A stretch of DNA of 34,105 nt from Gloeocapsa sp. UFS-A4-WI-NPMV-4B04 (GTDB taxonomy: Bacteria; Cyanobacteriota; Cyanobacteriia; Cyanobacteriales; Chroococcidiopsidaceae). A program made the position numbers and the translations under genes. The DNA is taken from the NCBI GenBank assembly GCA_019359535.1, contig JAHHHE010000040.1:1-34105 (forward strand). The letters are read 5' to 3'. Below, piece by piece: positions 1 through 8,238 of this stretch (positions are counted from its first letter, which is position 1; each line of letters starts with the position of its first letter). Under the pieces are notes generated by a model. The model ran no database searches. It was not told where the DNA came from and worked only from the letters and a program-made list of their open reading frames with translations.

Positions 1-45
1 CACAGCAAAAAACTGCAATGATAAACTCTTCCATAGAAAACATTG

Positions 46-94
46 GTCTCACCCGAACTAGATAGGTTGTACTTCTAGCTTCGTAGGGTGAGAC
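46..94 (+). terminator. Long hairpin, probable terminator of a gene to the left
   Basis: GTCTCACCC (46-54) and GGGTGAGAC (86-94) are a perfect 9-bp inverted repeat. CTAGA (58-62) and TCTAG (74-78) extend the pairing inside the loop. TTTCTTT follows on the + strand, so it suits a + strand gene entering from the left. It also lies just past the 3' end of the minus-strand peptidase gene and could serve both directions, though no T-run follows on the minus side. Confidence 0.6.
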
Positions 95-129
95 TTTCTT
101 TGCAAAATCTTAGTGGCACATCGCGTTCT

Positions 130-2232
130 TTAAGCAGCCAAGCCACTGTGTTTTAGCAAAGGCTCGGTACTCGGTTCACGTCCTCGGAAGGACTTAAACA
201 CCTCCATTGGTTGCTTACTACCGCCCAAAGCCAATACGGTATCACGGAAGCGCTTACCCGTGACGGCTAGAGTCTGCGGATCATCCAAGCCAGCTTCTTC
301 AAAAGCAGCAAAGGCATCAGCACTCAATACTTCAGCCCATTTGTAGCTGTAATAGCCCGCCGCGTAGCCGCCAGCAAAAATGTGTCCAAACGCACACAAA
401 AAGGAATCTTCTGGCAGAGTCGGCAAAATGGTAGTGGTTTTGGCAATACGGTTACGCACATCAGTTATGCTTTCATTACCACCCGGCTGATAGCGGTTGT
501 GCAGTTCGATGTCAACAAGGCTAAAGTGCAATTGCCGCAGCATACCAGTACCGCTCATATAATTACGTGCAGCTAACAGCTTTTGGAAATAATGCTCAGG
601 CAGAGCTTCACCTGTTTCGTAATGCTTTGCCATACCCAGCAAGGTTTCTCGGTGATAGCACCAGTTTTCCATAAACTGGCTAGGCAGTTCTACTGCGTCC
701 CACTCCACATTGTTGATGCCTGCTGCTCCGGCGTAGTCTACCCTAGTCAACATATGTTGCAAACCGTGACCAAACTCGTGGAATAAAGTTTCCACTTCGC
801 CGAAAGTCATCAAACTCGGTTTGCCATCCACAGGCGGTGTTTGGTTACAAACTAGATATGCTACTGGTTTGCGAATGCTATTTGTGCCATTTTCTGCAAC
901 TATTTTGGCACGACCGATACAATCATTCATCCACGCACCGCCACGCTTTTCGGCTGGGCGGCTGTAGGGGTCTAAATAGAAGTAAGCGATCGCTTCTCCA
1001 GTCTCATCTGCAACTTGGAAATAACGCACGTCTTCTTGCCATACTGGTGCTTGACTATCCGCAGCAGTTATAGTGACACCAAAAAGGCGATTTACTAGGG
1101 AAAATAAACCATCTAATACCTGCGGCAGAGGAAAATATGGTCGCAGTTCTTCAGCACTAAAGTCAAACTTTTCTTCTCGCTGGCGTTCTGCCCAAAAGCT
1201 AATATCCCAATGTTTCAAATCACTGGCTTCTGGAGCTCCCTTGCTAGCAGCAAACGCTTTTAGCTCCTCAAATTCTTTAACAGCAGCATCATAACTAGCG
1301 CGGCGCAGTTCTTCCAACAGAGCCTCTACTGCGTCAACGCTAGGAGCCATTTTACTGGCTAGGCTTAATTGAGCATAACTATTAAAGCCTAGTAGATGAG
1401 CTTTTTCCTGGCGTAGTTGCAAAATGCGTTCAATCAGTGGGGTATTATCTAACTCACCACTAGAAGCACGGCTGATATATGCCTTATAGACTTTTTCTCG
1501 TAAATCACGGCGTGTGCTGTGTTGGATGAACGGGCCAAAACTGGGGGCGTCTAAAGTAATCCGCCAAGGGCCATCTTCGGCAGTAGCGTTTTCCTCTCCA
1601 GCAGCGCGCGCTGAGGAAGCAGCTAGACTGGTTAAGCTAGGGGGTAAGCCGTCGATTTCTTCTTTGGTTGTCAGAGTGAGACTAAAGGCTTTGGTAGCAT
1701 CTAAGACATGGTTGCCAAACTTGGTAGTAATTTCTGCCAACTCTAGCTCGATCGCATTGAAGCGATCGCGTTTTTCCCCTGTCAAGCCGATACCCGAAAG
1801 CTCGGCATCTCTGATTGCTGCTTCCACAATCCGCTTTTGGGCTGAATCTAAGCTATCCCAATTTTCACTTGCCCGCAGCGCTTTAAAAGCCTCATAGAGC
1901 GGTTGGCTTTGGCTGAGTTTATTGTAAAACTGCACCACATCAGGCTGCACAGTTTCGTAGGCTTCTCGCAGTTCTGGGCTATTCTTAACGCCCATTAAAT
2001 GCCCGACAATGCCCCAAGTCCAGCTTAAGCGCTCTCCTAAACGATCTAGCGGTTCTACTAAGCCACTCCAAGTTGGTTGGACATTAACTTCTAGTGTGGC
2101 AAGTTCCTTGTCTAATTCTGCCAGCAACTGCGCGATCGCAGGTACGACGTGATCAGGCTTAATCGCCTCAAACGGGGGTAGTCCCTTGCCAATTAGCAAC
2201 GGGTTATGGGTAATTGTGGTGTTTACACTCAT
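130..2232 (-). CDS. prlC: M3 family oligopeptidase (oligopeptidase A-like)
   Basis: This 700-residue cytosolic zinc metallopeptidase of family M3 (oligopeptidase A/thimet oligopeptidase type) degrades short peptides, including cleaved signal and transit peptides. The zinc motif HEFGH is at residues 485-489 (His485, Glu486, His489). The third ligand is probably Glu515 in VELPSQ, matching the E-x-PSQ signature of the family. The C-terminal substrate-closing region contains GHIFAGGYAAGYYSY. Length is normal for the family (about 680-700) and no lesion is seen. The start is ATG at 2232 with a weak purine stretch upstream. An 83-bp gap separates it from the NTF2-like gene upstream on the same strand, so the two may be cotranscribed. 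The symbol is by family; the catalytic assignment is secure, the cellular substrate is not. Confidence 0.95.
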   Translation of the reverse strand: MSVNTTITHNPLLIGKGLPPFEAIKPDHVVPAIAQLLAELDKELATLEVNVQPTWSGLVEPLDRLGERLSWTWGIVGHLMGVKNSPELREAYETVQPDVVQFYNKLSQSQPLYEAFKALRASENWDSLDSAQKRIVEAAIRDAELSGIGLTGEKRDRFNAIELELAEITTKFGNHVLDATKAFSLTLTTKEEIDGLPPSLTSLAASSARAAGEENATAEDGPWRITLDAPSFGPFIQHSTRRDLREKVYKAYISRASSGELDNTPLIERILQLRQEKAHLLGFNSYAQLSLASKMAPSVDAVEALLEELRRASYDAAVKEFEELKAFAASKGAPEASDLKHWDISFWAERQREEKFDFSAEELRPYFPLPQVLDGLFSLVNRLFGVTITAADSQAPVWQEDVRYFQVADETGEAIAYFYLDPYSRPAEKRGGAWMNDCIGRAKIVAENGTNSIRKPVAYLVCNQTPPVDGKPSLMTFGEVETLFHEFGHGLQHMLTRVDYAGAAGINNVEWDAVELPSQFMENWCYHRETLLGMAKHYETGEALPEHYFQKLLAARNYMSGTGMLRQLHFSLVDIELHNRYQPGGNESITDVRNRIAKTTTILPTLPEDSFLCAFGHIFAGGYAAGYYSYKWAEVLSADAFAAFEEAGLDDPQTLAVTGKRFRDTVLALGGSKQPMEVFKSFRGREPSTEPLLKHSGLAA

Positions 2233-2315
2233 GAATACTTTATAGATCGCTGTTCCTTAATTATCGTGAACACCTGCGATCGTTGCCGAGTGTTGAACAC
2301 CGTAAAATTCTCAAA

Positions 2316-2714
2316 TCAGCGTAATAGGGGACTACCGTGATGAGAAACTAAATACCACGAAGACCCCATCCGCTCAAAAATATTCCTAGCCATTGACTCC
2401 GCCTGAACTCTCCTATTGCGACTTACCTGGAGTAAAGTTTCTACCAGAACGATGTAGGCAATATTGTTGCGAACCTCCGTTGCAATAATCTGAGTTTCGA
2501 TCTCAATGTAGCTAGTGTTCTTAAATATCTGCTTCCAAGATTCACTGATTGCCTTCCAGCCTCGCAGTACATTACGTCCAGGGTGAATACAAAGACTTCC
2601 TGTTCCCTGTGACCAAACAATGCTCATAGCTGAGATGTCCTTTTTCTCGAAAGCTCGATAGAAAGCTTCATTCGCAGCTAAGACTTCAGTATGTTCGTTG
2701 TTGACACTCCCCAC
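2316..2714 (-). CDS. NTF2-like/SnoaL-fold small protein, start rewritten by an IS
   Basis: This 132-residue protein of the NTF2-like (SnoaL/DUF4440) fold shows AANEAFYRAFEKKD near the N-terminus, then a W-x-x-G segment, CIHPG, RGWKAI and a terminal WYLVSHHGSPLLR. Cyanobacteria have many such cone-shaped proteins of unknown ligand. The first possible start is GTG at 2714. This codon and the next three lie in the right end of the TnpB element, and the TnpB stop codon lies two bases upstream. The recognisable fold begins right after the junction, so the IS landed at or next to the original start codon. No ATG precedes the fold and no independent ribosome site is visible except the GGGGAG inside the IS end. 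Expression may therefore depend on readthrough or coupling from tnpB. The fold call is good; the function is unknown. Confidence 0.75.
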   Translation of the reverse strand: MGSVNNEHTEVLAANEAFYRAFEKKDISAMSIVWSQGTGSLCIHPGRNVLRGWKAISESWKQIFKNTSYIEIETQIIATEVRNNIAYIVLVETLLQVSRNRRVQAESMARNIFERMGSSWYLVSHHGSPLLR

Positions 2715-2900
2715 GACTACACAATTCTTGCTACACGCGAATTGTTAAAGTCGGGGGATTCTTGCGTCGCGGGGAGACTATTATCTTTACCCTCAGCAAG
2801 CTTCTTCACGGTCTGTCCGACCGCTAAAATTCCACAAGGCATCTTGGCGGATGAATTATTCACCCACAAAATGCCGCGCTGCATTACAACTTGCGCTGCT
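2701..2900 (-). ncRNA. Putative omega RNA (reRNA) of TnpB, overlapping the tnpB 3' end
   Basis: In this group the guide RNA derives from the tnpB 3' end plus the right end, and the guide is the DNA just beyond the element. Here the right-end hairpin (2709-2757) overlaps the last tnpB codons. The predicted guide would start at 2700 on the minus strand with CAACGAACATACTGAAG, the start of the NTF2-like gene. The 5' limit given is arbitrary. This is inferred from family knowledge, not from a covariance match. Confidence 0.5.
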
Positions 2901-3997
2901 GCAACGTCCCTATCAGTTTTGTATCCACACTCGCACTCATGGATGCGCTGGCTTAACTCTTTCTTGCCTGTATGTGTTTGACAATTAGGGCAAGTTTGAC
3001 TCGTCTCAAAAGCATCTACTTTCAAAAAAAGCACATCACGTTTAGAACAAACCCACTCTAAGATATTGAGGAATTGACCAAAACCAGCGTCTAAAGTATG
3101 CTTGCATAGCATCCCCTTAGACATTGCCTTCAAGTTTAAGTCTTCCGCAAAAATCATTCCTGCTTTGTTACATAGGTGATGCGATGTCTTGAAGTGAAAG
3201 TCTTTTCGTGTATTAGAAATATGCTCATGAAATCTAGCTACCTTTGCTTGAGCTTTACGCCAGTTATTTGACCCAATTAATTTGTGACTAACTTTTTTTT
3301 GCAGCGATTTCAGCTTGCGTTGAGCATCCACAAAGAATTTTGGTCTAGCGATAGTCTCCGAATCAGAAGTTGCCAAAAAACTGAGAAGTCCTAGATCAAT
3401 GCCTAAGCTATGACCATGCGGCATAGCACTAGGAATACTAACATCAGATTGCAGAGTAAGCAGGGCATACCAGCCGGAAGCGCGTCTTACTATCCGCACT
3501 TGCTTTAACTCAAACCCATCTGGAATTGGACGCGACAAGCGCATTTTGACGCTGCCAATTTTGGGCAATTTCAATCTATTCCCAAGAACTGGATTAACCC
3601 CCATTTGAGGAAACAAGAAAGAGCGCATTCGTCCGGCTTTTTTGAACCGAGGAAAGCCATGCCCCCGTTCCCACATTGCCACAAAGGAGGCTTCCAGTGT
3701 TCTAAGTGCTTGTTGAAGAACGTGAGTATGTGGAAGAGCTAATTCAGGAATGCTCTTCTTAGCTGCTGCTAAAGATTTGCACTGACGCGCATAGTTTGGC
3801 TTGGGTGCATCAGCACTCATGATGTATTCATACCGAATGCTGCAAGCATTAATCATACACTTACGAGAGTTAATCCAAGCTTTTCTTTCCGCTAAGGCAT
3901 AGTTATATACCTTGCGGCAAGTTTCCAGATAGAAAAGCATAAGAACTTCCTGCTGGCGGTTTGGCTTGATTTGATACTCGTATGTGAGAGTTAGCAT
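2717..3997 (-). CDS. tnpB: TnpB RNA-guided nuclease (IS605 OrfB)
   Basis: The N-terminal OrfB domain starts MLTLTYEYQIKPN. The RuvC-like nuclease follows with its first Asp in LGIDLGL, Glu in IFAEDLNL and final Asp in TDRDVAAAQ. A four-Cys zinc ribbon, CPNC...CECG, lies between the second and third acidic residues. All catalytic residues are present, so the nuclease looks intact. I chose the ATG at 3997 (426 residues). The frame is open 14 codons further up, but family proteins begin at MLTLTYEYQIKP. TnpB proteins cut DNA beside a transposon-associated motif under omega RNA guidance and help retain the element at its site. No tnpA is present. The stop codon sits inside the right-end hairpin, two bases before the start of the NTF2-like frame. 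Confidence 0.92.
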   Translation of the reverse strand: MLTLTYEYQIKPNRQQEVLMLFYLETCRKVYNYALAERKAWINSRKCMINACSIRYEYIMSADAPKPNYARQCKSLAAAKKSIPELALPHTHVLQQALRTLEASFVAMWERGHGFPRFKKAGRMRSFLFPQMGVNPVLGNRLKLPKIGSVKMRLSRPIPDGFELKQVRIVRRASGWYALLTLQSDVSIPSAMPHGHSLGIDLGLLSFLATSDSETIARPKFFVDAQRKLKSLQKKVSHKLIGSNNWRKAQAKVARFHEHISNTRKDFHFKTSHHLCNKAGMIFAEDLNLKAMSKGMLCKHTLDAGFGQFLNILEWVCSKRDVLFLKVDAFETSQTCPNCQTHTGKKELSQRIHECECGYKTDRDVAAAQVVMQRGILWVNNSSAKMPCGILAVGQTVKKLAEGKDNSLPATQESPDFNNSRVARIV

Positions 3998-4180
3998 ACA
4001 AGTATTGTACCATGAAGAAAACCAATATAGTTTCTTCAAGGGACTTAAAAGTCCTTATCGGCTTGCCCCCATATCTCAAGAAAGGGGCTTGCACCTCGCC
4101 TTTCGGTCATACACCCACGCCCAGAACTCTTGATTCTATTATCCAGTAGAAGCGCTGAATTTCGGCAGCAGGACAGAAAA

Positions 4181-4681
4181 TTAGGTGTCTGACAGCAGTA
4201 AATCAACATCTAGCATAAATATTGTCAGAGGCGCTTCTGCTTGCTCAATGTGACAAACGTGGGTGGCACTGCTGATAATATCAGCATCACGGTAAGACGG
4301 GGGCAAAACTCGAATACTTGATAAAGGTACTTCCCTCAAAGCTGGAACTGCTGTAACTGGAATGCCGTATAGTTCACCTTGGCTATTTTGGACAACGATT
4401 AGGTAAGTAGCAAGAGAAGCTGCGTCAATGAGACTTGATTGAAATAACTGTTCATGCAGATCCACAACAGTAACTTCGCGCTCGCCTATATGGGCAATTC
4501 CGACACCATTGAGTCCTACACCATACACCGTCGTTTGCTTCAGGATTTTGGAGATAGTTTCGATAGGCAAGGCTAATGAAACGTTGCCTATCCCAAAAAC
4601 CAATATTCTCATCGACGGTACAGTTTCACGGCTAGGTCTCCTAACACTAGAGGATTTTGAGTTAACTAAAGTATTTTTCAT
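4181..4681 (-). CDS. CheW-like adaptor protein, last gene of the taxis operon
   Basis: This 166-residue protein has a single CheW domain: MRILVFGIGNVSLALPIETISKIL starts the first beta barrel half at about residue 24, and GVGIAHIGEREVTVVDLHEQLF is the typical hydrophobic/acidic core. CheW domains link receptors to CheA. A 23-residue polar N-terminal tail rich in Ser and Arg precedes the domain. It lies 33 bp after the CheA gene on the same strand, so it is almost certainly cotranscribed. It is a second CheW in addition to the one near the front of the operon, and its divergent sequence suggests a specialised partner, perhaps CheA itself. The TnpB element lies just downstream. Confidence 0.85.
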   Translation of the reverse strand: MKNTLVNSKSSSVRRPSRETVPSMRILVFGIGNVSLALPIETISKILKQTTVYGVGLNGVGIAHIGEREVTVVDLHEQLFQSSLIDAASLATYLIVVQNSQGELYGIPVTAVPALREVPLSSIRVLPPSYRDADIISSATHVCHIEQAEAPLTIFMLDVDLLLSDT

Positions 4682-4713
4682 GTCCAGTTGCTTGTGTAGT
4701 TAAGTGGTAATTA

Positions 4714-7700
4714 TTAGTGAGTAAGCGCAGGCATTCCCACAAGTGCATTCTGGGCAATCATAGTTTTGGCTGCCGCTACAAACTCTTGTTCAATATAGGG
4801 CTTGGTAAAGTAGGCATTGGCTCCTAAGTGCATTGCCAATTGCCGATGTTTATCACTGCTGCGGGAAGTGAGCATAACAACAGGAATTTTTGAAATTGTT
4901 GAATCTTGACGACGATGGCTGAGAAACTCAAAGCCATTCATATTGGGCATTTCAACATCACAAACCACTAGCTGAATTGCTGAAACTTTCTGTAACTGCT
5001 CGATCGCCTCCCGCCCATCTTTCGCCTGCACAACACGATAACCTGCTTTTTGGAATGTCAAAACCAAGGTTTGCCGCAGAGTAATCGAATCATCCACAAC
5101 TAGAACTGTGGGAGTTTTAATTGTTTGTACCGTCGGAGTATTACTTGAGTTAAATAAATCTTCGTCATTCACACCTTCTAGCAAGTTAGGTTTACTGACA
5201 GCTATTCCTGTTTTAGTTTCACCGACGAACGAGCTAAGAAGACCTGAGCCATCAATAACCGGAATCAAACTGCCATCTCCCAAAATCGTACAACCGTAGA
5301 TATAACCAGGAGGAGCGATCGCACTTCCAAAAGGTTTAATCACAAGTTCTTGCTCGGTAACTAGGCGGTCAATCTCTAAAGCTAGAAAATTATCATCTTG
5401 ACTAAGCAACAGCATCGGTGATGCCCAATCATCGGGCGATGCAATTACGTCCAAAGCTTCGCTAATCACAGTTTCTGGCACCGGACAGCCATAGTTCAGT
5501 AATTCCGACAAGTGGTAAGCAGGAATAATTCGATCTTGCCAGTGTAAAAATCTTTGTCCGCCAGACTGCTTGACTTGGTTTGGTTGAGGAATCAAAATTT
5601 CTTCAATAGTATCTGAAGGTAGGGCAAAAGCAGTAGAACCCACAAAGCCAACAAGTAATTTGGCAACCGTCAATGTGAGAGGAATCCGCAACGTAAAAAC
5701 AGTACCTTCTCCCGGTTCGGAACTAACTGTGACATCACCCTTAAGCGATCGCAGTTGAGAACGCACTACATCTAATCCAACTCCTCGACCAGAAAGTTCG
5801 CTGATTTGGCTTGCAGTTGAAAATCCTGGCTCGAATATTAATTCCAAAATGCCAGATGTAGAAGCCGTAGCCAGTTGTTCAGCCGACGCCAATCCCATTT
5901 CTGTTGCCTTCGTGCGAATTCGCTCCAAATTCAAACCGCGACCATCATCTCGTACTTCAATAGTCGTTTGACTACCTTGATGGTAAGCGCGAATTTCAAT
6001 TCGACCTTGCTCTGGTTTACCTTGCTGACGGCGCACGTCCGGCATTTCGATTCCATGATCAAAAGAATTACGAACTAAGTGCAGCAAAGGATCATAGAGT
6101 TTTTCTAAAGCTGCTTTATCAACTAAAACTCCAGTACCAGATAGCTTTAAGTCTACAGGCTTGTCATACGACCGAGATAAGTCGCGCAACATCCGGGGAA
6201 AGCGGTTTAGCACTTCGCCCAGAGGTAGCATTCTCGCCCACATTAGGTCATCTCGCAAGTGACCAAGCATTTGGCGCTGTGCTTCTAATGTCTCAGTTGA
6301 CTGTCCTGCAAAAAGTACAACATCACCAACTGTTTCTTCTAGTTGGACAATTTCTTCAAGCGTACCTTGCAGCAAAGAGTGTAGTTCTCCGTAGCTGTCC
6401 AGTTCCAAAGAGTCAAAGTCAGCATTGGAAAATAGTGTTGTTTTTGCTGAAGTTGTGCCAAAGCTAGTATCGTTGCTAGGACTCAACTTTTTGGTACGAT
6501 TATTCGATTTACCTTTGGGTGCGTAACGGTCTGGAGACACTAGCATTTGGTCTGAGAGAGCGCGTAGCTGAGTTCCCATTTGTTGGAATTTGGCAAACCG
6601 ACGCAGCAACTCTTGAACTGTGTTTTGCAGTTGTGTGTTTTGTAGGGAAAGACCATTTCGGTTAATCGAAAGTTCACCCACCAAATTATTCATCCGTTCC
6701 AGGCGCTCTACATCAACTCGCACAGATAGATTAGCTGCCGCTGCCGCTTGTACTGGAGTGGTTTCCAGCTTTTGTGCTGTTGACCGATTAGGCGCAGCAG
6801 AAATACCAGCTTTTTCAGCTACGGTAGGTATATTAATTGGAGCAGGAACAATAGCACCTGAGTTATCAGCTAGATTGGCAGCGTCTTGAATAGCTGGGAA
6901 CTGCTCACTTGATGCAATTGATGTTTGTTTTTGAGGTAGCGCTTCTGGTATAGCTGTTACGGCTGGATTTGAATCTAGACTTGCAGGCTCGACATTTAAA
7001 GTATCACCAAAAAGGTCATCTAAAGAAACATTATTTGTAGTAGCCAGATCAGGTACTGATTGGATATTCTCTTGCTCAATTGGCTTTAGTTCTTGAGAGC
7101 CGCTAGTAATAGGAGTAACTGCTGTTAGAGGCTCTAGACTTGCAGGCTCAAAATTCAGGGCATCGCCAAAAATATCATCTAATCCAGAGATAGCGCTGAC
7201 ATCTTCACTAGCAAAAGCATTTGAGAAAATGTTGTTTTCAGGAATTACTTGAAGTGGTAATAATTCATCAATTGTGCCTACTGTCTCAAATAAGTTATTG
7301 CCTGCCGTAACGACATCAGCAGAATTTGCAAGTTTTATTAAAGCCTCTGAGGGAGTACCGCCTTGAATGCGATCGCCATCTATTACTGCCTGCCGTGCTG
7401 CTATAAAATCAGCTAATGCGACTTGAGTAACTTGTAAAGCTTGATCGGGGTGAGCTTCTATTGCTGAAATCGCCAAAGACGCGATCGCTCCAAATCCGGG
7501 GAAACTTAATAACTCAGCTAGTCCCGCAAATATTTCTGCTTGCGCCCGCAATTCTCCGGCTACCTCAAAAGCTTGAGGATCAGCTAAAACACTCTTGAGT
7601 CGGTCTATTCCCTGAGCTACGTCTACTTCAAAGATAGACAAAGCAATATCTACACCTAAATCAACCGAGCTAGGCATATTGTTAGCAGCGCCTCTCAGGA

Positions 7701-8106
7701 ACTCTCCTAATTGAGCTTCAATTTGGGCGAACACTGGTTCTGCATTCGCCATTGCTTGCTCTGAGTCAAATTGACCAGTGGTAAGTTGCTCCATTAAAGG
7801 CAAGCGCAGACAGTCATAAGCCAGTAGAATCAAGTTTTCTACTTCTGCATCAATTTCTAGGTCTTCATTAAAGAGGGCTTTGAAGATATCTTCAAGGCTG
7901 TGAGCTAGGGTTTTAATTGTTTCCAACCCTACGCTGGCTGCTCCTCCCTTGATTGAGTGGGCAGCGCGCATCATGTTGTGGATTTTAGCGATACTACGGT
8001 CTTGTCTTAGGGTTAGTAATTCCTCTTCGATCAATTGCAACAGTTCTGGGGCTTCTTGGATGAAGAACTGGTAGGCATGATCGCGAATATCAGATTCAAT
8101 TGCCAT
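4714..8106 (-). CDS. CheA-type hybrid histidine kinase/response regulator (PixL/PilL/HmpE-like)
   Basis: The 1130 residues hold, in order: an HPt domain with phospho-accepting His50 (AAHSIKGGAA); a second helical HPt-like segment to about 250; a low-complexity linker at about 290-460 with two copies of an acidic DD[IL]FGD motif (310-315, 363-368); the dimerisation helices (RLERMNNLVGELSI); a HATPase with N box HLVRNSFDHGIE and G boxes RDDGRGL and GRGVGLDVV; a CheW-like regulatory domain; and a C-terminal receiver with Asp1050 (VVCDVEMP) and Lys in FTKPY. This is the cyanobacterial PixL/PilL architecture that controls type IV pilus motility or phototaxis. The start is ATG at 8106 with no clear Shine-Dalgarno. 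The spacer just upstream holds GAGATGGGGAGAT repeats and GGGG heptads. All catalytic residues are present. Confidence 0.94.
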   Translation of the reverse strand: MAIESDIRDHAYQFFIQEAPELLQLIEEELLTLRQDRSIAKIHNMMRAAHSIKGGAASVGLETIKTLAHSLEDIFKALFNEDLEIDAEVENLILLAYDCLRLPLMEQLTTGQFDSEQAMANAEPVFAQIEAQLGEFLRGAANNMPSSVDLGVDIALSIFEVDVAQGIDRLKSVLADPQAFEVAGELRAQAEIFAGLAELLSFPGFGAIASLAISAIEAHPDQALQVTQVALADFIAARQAVIDGDRIQGGTPSEALIKLANSADVVTAGNNLFETVGTIDELLPLQVIPENNIFSNAFASEDVSAISGLDDIFGDALNFEPASLEPLTAVTPITSGSQELKPIEQENIQSVPDLATTNNVSLDDLFGDTLNVEPASLDSNPAVTAIPEALPQKQTSIASSEQFPAIQDAANLADNSGAIVPAPINIPTVAEKAGISAAPNRSTAQKLETTPVQAAAAANLSVRVDVERLERMNNLVGELSINRNGLSLQNTQLQNTVQELLRRFAKFQQMGTQLRALSDQMLVSPDRYAPKGKSNNRTKKLSPSNDTSFGTTSAKTTLFSNADFDSLELDSYGELHSLLQGTLEEIVQLEETVGDVVLFAGQSTETLEAQRQMLGHLRDDLMWARMLPLGEVLNRFPRMLRDLSRSYDKPVDLKLSGTGVLVDKAALEKLYDPLLHLVRNSFDHGIEMPDVRRQQGKPEQGRIEIRAYHQGSQTTIEVRDDGRGLNLERIRTKATEMGLASAEQLATASTSGILELIFEPGFSTASQISELSGRGVGLDVVRSQLRSLKGDVTVSSEPGEGTVFTLRIPLTLTVAKLLVGFVGSTAFALPSDTIEEILIPQPNQVKQSGGQRFLHWQDRIIPAYHLSELLNYGCPVPETVISEALDVIASPDDWASPMLLLSQDDNFLALEIDRLVTEQELVIKPFGSAIAPPGYIYGCTILGDGSLIPVIDGSGLLSSFVGETKTGIAVSKPNLLEGVNDEDLFNSSNTPTVQTIKTPTVLVVDDSITLRQTLVLTFQKAGYRVVQAKDGREAIEQLQKVSAIQLVVCDVEMPNMNGFEFLSHRRQDSTISKIPVVMLTSRSSDKHRQLAMHLGANAYFTKPYIEQEFVAAAKTMIAQNALVGMPALTH

Positions 8107-8144
8107 ATTTATAAAAAATTGTATTATTAGGGACTAAGTAGGGA

Positions 8145-8238
8145 CAGATGAGGAGATGAGGAGATGGGGAGATGAGGAGATGGGGAGATATTATATTTCT
8201 CTAACCCCTAACCCCTAGCCCCTAGCCCCTAGCCCCTA
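8145..8238 (-). repeat. Purine repeats plus GGGG heptads between an MCP gene and cheA
   Basis: On the + strand 8145-8190 repeats GATGAGGAGATGGGGA, and 8205-8236 holds five CCCC tracts at an exact 7-base period with spacers TAA or TAG. In the mRNA sense (minus strand) this reads five GGGG runs with 3-base loops, then an AU-rich turn, then a UCUCCCC-rich arm. The last tract forms part of the stop codon (TAG) of the MCP gene. It is a short tandem repeat of the kind common in cyanobacteria, with strong G-quadruplex potential and an alternative hairpin with the pyrimidine arm. Confidence 0.85.

Larger units (their letters stand above)
2701..4125 (-). mobile_element. IS200/IS605-group element, TnpB only (IS1341 type)
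   Basis: The element has tnpB but no TnpA transposase. The right end carries a long imperfect hairpin (arms 2709-2727 and 2739-2757, CCCC...CAATTC against GAATTG...GGGG) and ends in AGTGTCAA on the minus strand at about 2701. The left end holds two hairpins: GGACTT/AAGTCC at 4041-4054 and GCCCC/GGGGC at 4065-4088. Subterminal hairpins without inverted terminal repeats are the rule for this group. The exact left boundary was not determined and lies at about 4095-4130. Mobility would need TnpA supplied in trans. Confidence 0.8.

Noticed and set aside
1514..1897. 127-codon + strand open frame
   Set aside because: It lies opposite the intact M3 peptidase, has no family resemblance and no ribosome site. 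Other + strand frames opposite the peptidase, cheA and MCP genes were dropped for the same reason.
8145..8238. CRISPR array or minisatellite gene
   Set aside because: Units are 7-16 bases with no unique spacers; it is a simple tandem repeat.
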